From Oscillospiraceae bacterium (GTDB taxonomy: Bacteria > Bacillota > Clostridia > Saccharofermentanales > Saccharofermentanaceae): a stretch of DNA of 10,807 bases. Within the stretch, counting starts at the first letter, position 1, and every line of letters starts with the position of its first letter. The stretch covers positions 1 through 10,807 of the forward strand of contig CADCQX010000358.1 of NCBI GenBank assembly GCA_902803695.1. Reading direction: 5' to 3'. The notes beneath the pieces are model-generated. The model was not told the DNA's origin. It saw only the letters and a list, made by a program, of their open reading frames with translations, and ran no database searches. The position numbers were made by a program, and so were the translations under genes. Positions 6,438 through 10,807 of the stretch are shown piece by piece.

Positions 6438-6456
6438 AATAAAACATTTGTTTTGA
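6438..6456 (-). terminator. Weak terminator candidate after the sua5 fusion gene
   Basis: AAAAC and GTTTT pair around a four-base loop (6441-6454), and on the minus strand the stem is followed by ATTTCTTT. The stem is only five bp and AT-rich, so it may be inefficient, and readthrough into rpsF is possible. No better terminator is visible between the fusion gene and the rpsF promoter. Confidence 0.25.
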
Positions 6457-6461
6457 ACTAA

Positions 6462-8201
6462 TCAGGTACGCATTATCCCGAGATCCTTGAGGACATACGG
6501 GAACATGATCCTGATCCAGGCTTCAAGAGCCTTTGCAGTATGGGAATACGTGCTCTCGTTCTCCCCTTCAGGATCAGGGATGGACAGGGATATGACTCTT
6601 CCCTTGTCATCCTTCATTACGAGGCCCTTTGAGGCAAGATATGATGCCATCGAGAAAACTCTTCCTTCAAGATCTGGGAATGCTTTGAGTATCTCCACAG
6701 CCTGCTCATCGCGCATTGCTATGATGATATCGTTTCTGTCGTACACGGATGCACCGGCCTTTGTGGTCTTATGGAACGAAATATCATAACCGATCTCTTT
6801 AAGTGCATTGATCATCTTGCTATCGGCGTTTTCGCCGTCAGTTGCATATAAGCCTGCAGATTCGGAATAAACCTCCGCTCCGACTTTACGGTCCTCCGAG
6901 AGGCAATACGGCTCTTCTTCAACCAGAAGTTTTCTGAAGATGCTTTCAGCAGCGGCACTCAGTGCCCTGTTGTTCCTGCATACGAAAAGCACCGATAAAG
7001 TAGCAACAGTATCGTGGTCGTAAAGCTTTTCTCTTTTTCGAGAAAAAGACTCGGAAGAAACACCCTCGCCTTTCTTGCCTGCTGCCTTACGAAGGCGGTT
7101 CATGTAGGCTTCTTCCATGCCGTCACCGTCAAAACCAGCTGCCAGGATCAGGTCAACCTTCTGGTCATCCAGGGTACGGAGGCCGTCGAAAAGGCAGTGC
7201 GATGCGGAATATACGTCGGATGACTTGCCGTAAATAAAGAATTCGATATGAGACAAAAGGATATTATCCTTGAGCATCTCGAAAAGGTCCTTAACCTCTT
7301 TGCCGCAGAAGATACCGATCCTCTTGAACGGATCTGTGGCGAGAGCCTCCTTGGCCCTCATGATATATGGCTTGGCTACCTCGAACAAAGCTCTCTGCTG
7401 TTCTTCGGTAAGTTCTTCGTCTTTCTTGATCATGATATCAACACCCTTAGGGAAATCGATTATCTCCACATCCGCGGATGGCGCGTAATGGCGGTACTTC
7501 ATTCCCGGAGCCTTCGGAGCTTCGTTTCCTGTGACAGAAGTATGCTCACCAGCTTTGAGGAGACAAACTTCCTCGATCTGTGCCTTGGTGATCGCACCAG
7601 GTCTTAAAACGACAGGGGTCTCACCCGTGGCATCGACAACGGTGGACTCAAGTCCGAAATCGCTCTCACCGCCATCAACGACAGCATAGATGTAGCCGTT
7701 CATATCATTCATTACATGGGATGCTCTCGTAGGAGAAGGACTTCCGGAAAGATTGGCAGAAGGCGCTGCAACAGGGCACTTACATAAACTAATGAACTCG
7801 TTCGCAACTCTATTTATCGGCATCCTGATACCGACAGTATCAAGACCTGCCGTTACATTTGAAGGGATCTTATCCGACTTTTTCATGATGACCGTAATAG
7901 GTCCCGGCATAAAAGCATCGATAAGCTTCCTTGCGATCGGCGTTATCTCAGACACAAGATCATCGATCTGTCCCTTATTATCGATATGGACTATGAGCGG
8001 ATTGTCGCCCGGTCTTCCCTTTGCCTCAAAGATCTTATCGACCGCCTCTGCATCAAGGGCATTGGCGCCCAGTCCGTAGACAGTCTCTGTCGGGAAGGCC
8101 ACCACTTCACCTGCATTGAGGTGCTCGGCAGCATCCTTAAGACCTTCCTTATCGTTATTTCTTATCAGTTTTGTATGTTCGTACTTTTTAATCCTGTCCA
8201 T
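6462..8201 (-). CDS. Threonylcarbamoyl-AMP synthase (YrdC-Sua5) fused to a degenerate low-molecular-weight phosphatase-like domain, 579 aa
   Basis: Residues 1-235 are a YrdC/TsaC domain that makes threonylcarbamoyl-AMP from threonine, bicarbonate and ATP for t6A37 of ANN-decoding tRNAs. Motifs are FPTETVYGLG (36-45), KGRPGDNPL (61-69), GIRMP (124-128), PSANLSGSPSPTRASHV (147-163) and GLESTVVD (183-190). The linker PGMKYRHYAP (232-241) leads into a Sua5 domain to about 373. A charged linker (374-400) joins a domain (401-579) resembling LMW tyrosine/arginine phosphatases (YwlE) and ArsC-type reductases: LFVC, SAGLYATDG, a long helical part and the DP loop IPDPEG (541-546). The P-loop reads CRNNRALS (408-415). 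Cys408 is present, but Leu414 replaces the invariant Arg of CX5R, so catalysis is doubtful. Sua5 and YwlE homologues are near neighbours in Bacillus, so fusion is plausible. There is no start codon with a ribosome binding site in the linker. It starts 2 bases after prfA. Confidence 0.93.
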   Translation of the reverse strand: MDRIKKYEHTKLIRNNDKEGLKDAAEHLNAGEVVAFPTETVYGLGANALDAEAVDKIFEAKGRPGDNPLIVHIDNKGQIDDLVSEITPIARKLIDAFMPGPITVIMKKSDKIPSNVTAGLDTVGIRMPINRVANEFISLCKCPVAAPSANLSGSPSPTRASHVMNDMNGYIYAVVDGGESDFGLESTVVDATGETPVVLRPGAITKAQIEEVCLLKAGEHTSVTGNEAPKAPGMKYRHYAPSADVEIIDFPKGVDIMIKKDEELTEEQQRALFEVAKPYIMRAKEALATDPFKRIGIFCGKEVKDLFEMLKDNILLSHIEFFIYGKSSDVYSASHCLFDGLRTLDDQKVDLILAAGFDGDGMEEAYMNRLRKAAGKKGEGVSSESFSRKREKLYDHDTVATLSVLFVCRNNRALSAAAESIFRKLLVEEEPYCLSEDRKVGAEVYSESAGLYATDGENADSKMINALKEIGYDISFHKTTKAGASVYDRNDIIIAMRDEQAVEILKAFPDLEGRVFSMASYLASKGLVMKDDKGRVISLSIPDPEGENESTYSHTAKALEAWIRIMFPYVLKDLGIMRT

Positions 8202-8203
8202 CT

Positions 8204-9289
8204 TTAATCCTCGTCCGATGCCTGTCCTAAACTGTCTGAAGCAGCTGCTACCGTAAGGCTGTTGATTATCTCATCAAGGTCTCCAGCCAAGATCTCTTCG
8301 AGCTTATAAAGCGTAAGTCCGATCCTGTGATCCGATACACGGCCCTGGTGATAATTATATGTCCTTATCCTCTCGGATCTGTCTCCCGTTCCTACCTGCG
8401 ATCTTCTTTCCGAGTCTTCCTTGTCCTTTGCACTGGAATTCGCGAGTTCCCAAAGACGGCTTTGAAGGACTGCCATAGCCTTGTCTTTGTTTTTGTACTG
8501 GCTTCGTTCATCCTGGCATTGTACCACCAAGCCTGTCGGAATATGAGTGATCCTTATCGCGGAATCCGTTCTGTTGACGTGCTGTCCGCCCGCTCCCGAA
8601 GCCCTGTATCTGTCTATCCTCAGGTCATCCGGATTGATGACCACATCAGTTGCCTCAGCCTCAGGAAGCACGGCTACCGTAGCGGTTGATGTATGTATCC
8701 TTCCGCCCGATTCCGTTACAGGAACTCGCTGTACCCTGTGAACACCGCTCTCGAACTTAAACTTGCTATAGGCACCTTTTCCCTTTATCTCGAAAACGAT
8801 CTCCTTTATGCCCCCCAAGTCAGTGGCATTGAGATCGATGATCTCTGTATCGAACCCTTTTCTCATGCAGTATCCTTTGTACATCTTGAAAAGAGTGTCC
8901 GCGAAAAGAGCTGCCTCTTCACCGCCTGCGCCTGCTCTGATCTCCATGATTACGTTTCTGTCATCTCTCGGATCTTTTTCAGCCAAAAGGACCATGAGTT
9001 CCTCTTCAAGGATCTCCGATCTTTTCTTGGCGTCGTTTAATTCCTGCGTATAAAGCTCGTGAAGTTCACGGTCCTCAGGAACGCTCAGCATCTCAAGCGC
9101 TTCTTCGATCGTTCTTTGACACTCGTCATATTCTCTTATCTTTGTGACCTTGCCCTCAAGCTCGCCCATTTCCTTGTTAAGAGCCAGATACCTTTGTGTA
9201 TCCGAAGTAATGGAAGGATCTCCCATCGAGGACATTATCTCGTCATATCGTGCTACTATAGCCGATGTTTTTTCTCTGTCAATTGCCAT
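8204..9289 (-). CDS. prfA: Peptide chain release factor 1, 361 aa
   Basis: RF1 recognises UAA and UAG stop codons and triggers release of the finished protein. The codon-recognition tripeptide PVT is at residues 190-192 within RVQRVPVTESGGRIHTS; RF2 would have SPF here. The catalytic GGQ is at 234-236 in SGAGGQHVNR, and the RAGAGGEEAALFA segment (118-130) is typical. The length is normal. The ATG at 9287-9289 has AGGA close upstream, with GGGAG a few bases further, and a 7-bp inverted repeat lies just before it. The downstream fusion gene begins 2 bases after the stop, so both are probably on one transcript. The usual neighbour prmC, which methylates the GGQ glutamine, is not in this window. 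Confidence 0.97.
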   Translation of the reverse strand: MAIDREKTSAIVARYDEIMSSMGDPSITSDTQRYLALNKEMGELEGKVTKIREYDECQRTIEEALEMLSVPEDRELHELYTQELNDAKKRSEILEEELMVLLAEKDPRDDRNVIMEIRAGAGGEEAALFADTLFKMYKGYCMRKGFDTEIIDLNATDLGGIKEIVFEIKGKGAYSKFKFESGVHRVQRVPVTESGGRIHTSTATVAVLPEAEATDVVINPDDLRIDRYRASGAGGQHVNRTDSAIRITHIPTGLVVQCQDERSQYKNKDKAMAVLQSRLWELANSSAKDKEDSERRSQVGTGDRSERIRTYNYHQGRVSDHRIGLTLYKLEEILAGDLDEIINSLTVAAASDSLGQASDED

Positions 9290-9300
9290 AATCCTGCTCC

Positions 9301-9322
9301 CGAATAATCATATTTTTATTCG
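9301..9322 (-). repeat. Perfect 7-bp inverted repeat in the prfA leader
   Basis: CGAATAA and TTATTCG flank an eight-base AT-rich loop, ending about 12 bases before the prfA ATG and next to its ribosome binding site. There is no run of T after it on either strand, so it is not a good intrinsic terminator. It could tune prfA translation or mRNA processing. At 7 bp in AT-rich DNA it could also be chance. Confidence 0.45.
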
Positions 9323-9331
9323 AAAACAGTG

Positions 9332-10015
9332 CTAATGCTCACTCTCAGATGTCTCTGTATCAACTTTTTCAAACCCGAAAACGGATATTACATAGTCCAT
9401 GAATTCCTGGGCAAACTCAGGTGAATCGACATCTTTCATGACGTCGGAGCTGAAGATGTTATCCTTGTACGAACCGGAAACCACAAGCATCGAAGTGTAA
9501 TTGACGGTCTTTCCGGTAGGCATATAAAGGGATGCTCTGTAATCGTCAACGGCTTCTTTGCCGAGAAGGATCACTTTTGTACCGCTTTCATCCATGCATC
9601 GCTTGATGAAGCCTCTCTCCTCTTCTGTGATCCCTGCCTTGGCAATAACGATCACCGAGTATGTCGGACAATCCTGCTCAACACGGTCCCTTATATCTAC
9701 ATACGTAATGTTACCAATGTCATCTTCATCGATACGGGAGCTCTCCACATATCTGTACGCCAAAGGAAGATTCTCTTCCGTGATCTTTGTTACTTGAACG
9801 GCGTTTACGTCCTTAAGCCTTGAAGGACAATCTCCGATCCAATAAATCTTGAGATCCTTTGTTGACAGCTGATCCTTCAATTCCGTGATGTTGTCCTTGG
9901 CGGAAGTCTTCTTAAGGCCGTCAAAAAGGGAATTTGAGAAATATACGAGAACAAACAGTGCCAATGCGGCTACTGCCAAGATTGCGATATATACAAAAAA
10001 ATTGCCCTTTTTCAT
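9332..10015 (-). CDS. Unrecognised membrane-anchored protein, 227 aa
   Basis: I do not recognise this protein. The N-terminus MKKGNFF is followed by one hydrophobic segment (about residues 7-26) with basic residues before it. That suggests a signal anchor with the rest (about 200 residues) outside the cell. The outer part has alternating strand/helix character, including LKIYWIGDC (55-63), YSVIVIAKAGITEEERGFIKR (119-139) and TKVILLGKEAV (146-156), which resembles a Rossmann-like or GldG/ABC-auxiliary-like fold, but this is weak. The acidic end is TETSESEH. Cysteines are at 63, 116 and 140. I chose the ATG at 10013-10015 because AAGGGA lies just upstream; an ATG at 10058-10060 falls upstream of the predicted -10. 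The stop is TAG, the only one among the complete genes here, 42 bases before prfA. Confidence 0.75.
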   Translation of the reverse strand: MKKGNFFVYIAILAVAALALFVLVYFSNSLFDGLKKTSAKDNITELKDQLSTKDLKIYWIGDCPSRLKDVNAVQVTKITEENLPLAYRYVESSRIDEDDIGNITYVDIRDRVEQDCPTYSVIVIAKAGITEEERGFIKRCMDESGTKVILLGKEAVDDYRASLYMPTGKTVNYTSMLVVSGSYKDNIFSSDVMKDVDSPEFAQEFMDYVISVFGFEKVDTETSESEH

Positions 10016-10043
10016 TTCTATGTCCCTTTTAGTGTTTATAGAT

Positions 10044-10071
10044 ATTGTATAGTACAACATCTAAAATTCAA
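10044..10071 (-). promoter_or_regulatory. Candidate sigma-A promoter for the membrane protein-prfA-sua5 cluster
   Basis: On the minus strand TTGAAT (10066-10071) and TACAAT (10044-10049) are 16 bases apart. Transcription would start near 10037, giving a short leader of about 22 bases before the ATG at 10015. An overlapping alternative uses an upstream TTGAAT with TACTAT. The region is AT-rich, so chance matches are likely. Confidence 0.5.
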
Positions 10072-10184
10072 TTCAAAAATCAATTAACCGAATAATTATA
10101 TAACATTATAAAAACATTAAAAATATTCTCGTTTTTTCTCATCTTTTTCACTTTTTAGGCGTGCATTTTTTTGAATATTGCTTA
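10072..10184. other. AT-rich divergent intergenic spacer
   Basis: The full gap between the leftward membrane-protein gene and the rightward Fe-S gene is 222 bases (10016-10237). It is very AT-rich with long A and T runs. I see no gene, RNA gene or clear terminator in it, only the two candidate promoters at its edges. Confidence 0.6.
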
Positions 10185-10190
10185 TATAAT
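10162..10190 (+). promoter_or_regulatory. Candidate promoter of the Fe-S scaffold gene
   Basis: A perfect TATAAT lies at 10185-10190, but the hexamer 17 bases upstream (TGCATT, 10162-10167) is a poor -35. A start near 10197 would give a leader of about 41 bases. The -10 lies inside an inverted repeat CTTATA-TAAT-TATAAG (10181-10196) and between two copies of GTGCATTTT (10161-10169 and 10197-10205), which may be regulator sites or simply AT-rich coincidence. Confidence 0.45.
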
Positions 10191-10237
10191 TATAAGGTGC
10201 ATTTTGGCGCATACATTTTTCGAAAGGGGTCAAACAC

Positions 10238-10807
10238 ATGATCAAAACACATGAAGTTGAACAGATGACTTGCGTAGCTAAAGGCTGCAATCATGGACCT
10301 GCTCCTATTCCTGAAGAAGGAAAGTGGATACAGGCAAAAGAAATTAAAGATATCTCCGGTTACACACACGGTATCGGCTGGTGTGCTCCTCAGCAGGGTA
10401 CATGTAAGCTTTCCCTCAACATCAAGGAAGGCGTTATTCAGGAAGCTTTGGTTGAGACGATCGGTTGTACAGGTATGACTCACTCCGCAGCTATGGCTGG
10501 TGAGATCCTCCCTGGTAAGACAATCCTCGAAGCTTTGAACACAGACCTCGTTTGCGATGCTATCAACACAGCAATGCGTGAACTCTTCCTCCAGATCGTT
10601 TACGGACGTTCCCAGTCCGCTTTCTCTGAGGGTGGTCTTTCCATCGGCGCTGGTCTTGAGGACCTTGGTAAGGGACTCCGTTCCCAGACAGGTACTATCT
10701 TCTCCACACTCGAGAAGGGACCTCGTTACCTCGAGCTCACAGAAGGTTACATCCTCAAGCTCGCTTTGGACAAGGACGATCAGATCATCGGTTACCAGTT
10801 CCTCAAG
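10238..10807 (+). CDS. Iron-sulfur cluster assembly scaffold-like protein (TSCPD/NifU-like), first 190 residues (3' part beyond window edge)
   Basis: The protein matches, from memory, a conserved clostridial family annotated as iron-sulfur cluster assembly scaffold protein and usually followed by a gene for a GGGtGRT protein. Recognisable features are MTCVAKG near the start, NHGPAPIPEEGKW (18-30), GWCAPQQGTCKL (47-58), IGCTGMTHSAAM (75-86) and LVCDAINTAMRELFLQIVYGR (103-123). Cysteines at 12, 17, 49, 57, 76 and 105 are candidate cluster ligands; Cys76 in the GCTGM context resembles the scaffold cysteine of the NifU/SufU fold. The biochemical role of this subfamily is not established as far as I know. 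AAAGGGG lies 10 bases before the ATG. Codon use is strongly biased (all four Arg codons are CGT), suggesting high expression. The frame is open at the right edge; about 40 residues may be missing. Confidence 0.85.
   Translation, partial: MIKTHEVEQMTCVAKGCNHGPAPIPEEGKWIQAKEIKDISGYTHGIGWCAPQQGTCKLSLNIKEGVIQEALVETIGCTGMTHSAAMAGEILPGKTILEALNTDLVCDAINTAMRELFLQIVYGRSQSAFSEGGLSIGAGLEDLGKGLRSQTGTIFSTLEKGPRYLELTEGYILKLALDKDDQIIGYQFLK

Noticed and set aside
7000..7080. Possible separate gene for the phosphatase-like domain starting in the linker
   Set aside because: No start codon with a ribosome binding site occurs there, and the frame is continuous with the Sua5 domain.
9301..9322. Inverted repeat before prfA as an intrinsic terminator
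   Set aside because: There is no T-tract after the stem on either strand and the stem is AT-rich.
10016..10060. ATG at 10058-10060 as start of the membrane protein
   Set aside because: It lies upstream of the predicted -10 and lacks a ribosome binding site. It would also place a polar segment before the basic MKK signal-anchor start.
10190..10483. Minus-strand frame of 97 codons opposite the Fe-S gene
   Set aside because: It is antisense to a well-conserved gene, crosses that gene's promoter, and shows no protein features.
1..10807. Mobile elements, CRISPR arrays, phage or defence genes
   Set aside because: No transposase, integrase, repeat-spacer array or defence domain is visible; all but one of the genes are core functions.

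Overview
The window looks like chromosomal core sequence from a Gram-positive anaerobe, most likely an uncultured or gut/rumen member of the Clostridia. The evidence is Firmicutes-style gene content and order (rpsF-ssb-rpsR, rplI-dnaB, tilS-hpt-ftsH, prfA-sua5/ywlE-like), strong AGGAGG-type ribosome binding sites, sigma-A-like promoters, a zinc-type S18, and a TSCPD/NifU-like iron-sulfur scaffold of a kind I know mainly from Clostridia. I see no insertion sequences, phage genes, CRISPR arrays, tRNA or rRNA genes. Base composition and codon use look uniform by eye (not computed), apart from strong codon bias in the last gene.

Almost everything lies on the minus strand, so transcription runs from high to low coordinates. 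An AT-rich divergent spacer (10016-10237) separates a rightward, right-truncated Fe-S scaffold gene (10238-10807) from a leftward cluster. That cluster holds an unrecognised membrane-anchored protein, prfA (release factor 1), and a three-part fusion: threonylcarbamoyl-AMP synthase (YrdC plus Sua5 domain) joined to a low-molecular-weight phosphatase-like domain. The fusion is followed by a 218-base spacer with a good promoter and a structured leader. The next cluster is rpsF-ssb-rpsR, then a terminator overlapping a second promoter, then rplI-dnaB-tilS-hpt-ftsH, the last cut by the left edge.

The large cluster joins three modules: ribosomal proteins with SSB (S6, SSB, S18), L9 with the replicative helicase, and the tilS-hpt-ftsH block. 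Junctions are tight (3 bases for dnaB-tilS, ATGA for tilS-hpt, TAATG for hpt-ftsH), which suggests translational coupling. Two tRNA-modification enzymes are present: Sua5/TsaC makes the t6A37 precursor for ANN-decoding tRNAs, and TilS makes lysidine-34 in the AUA-decoding tRNA-Ile.

The main points of interest are: (1) the phosphatase-like domain fused to Sua5 keeps its Cys and DP-loop Asp but has Leu where the P-loop Arg should be; (2) DnaB carries a ~90-residue proline/acidic tail whose end resembles an SSB C-terminal peptide, while SSB itself has two residues after its LPF; (3) the rpsF leader folds into a CCG-bulge hairpin matching the known S6:S18 autoregulatory element; (4) a terminator and a promoter are superimposed between rpsR and rplI. 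No wholly new multi-gene system is evident.
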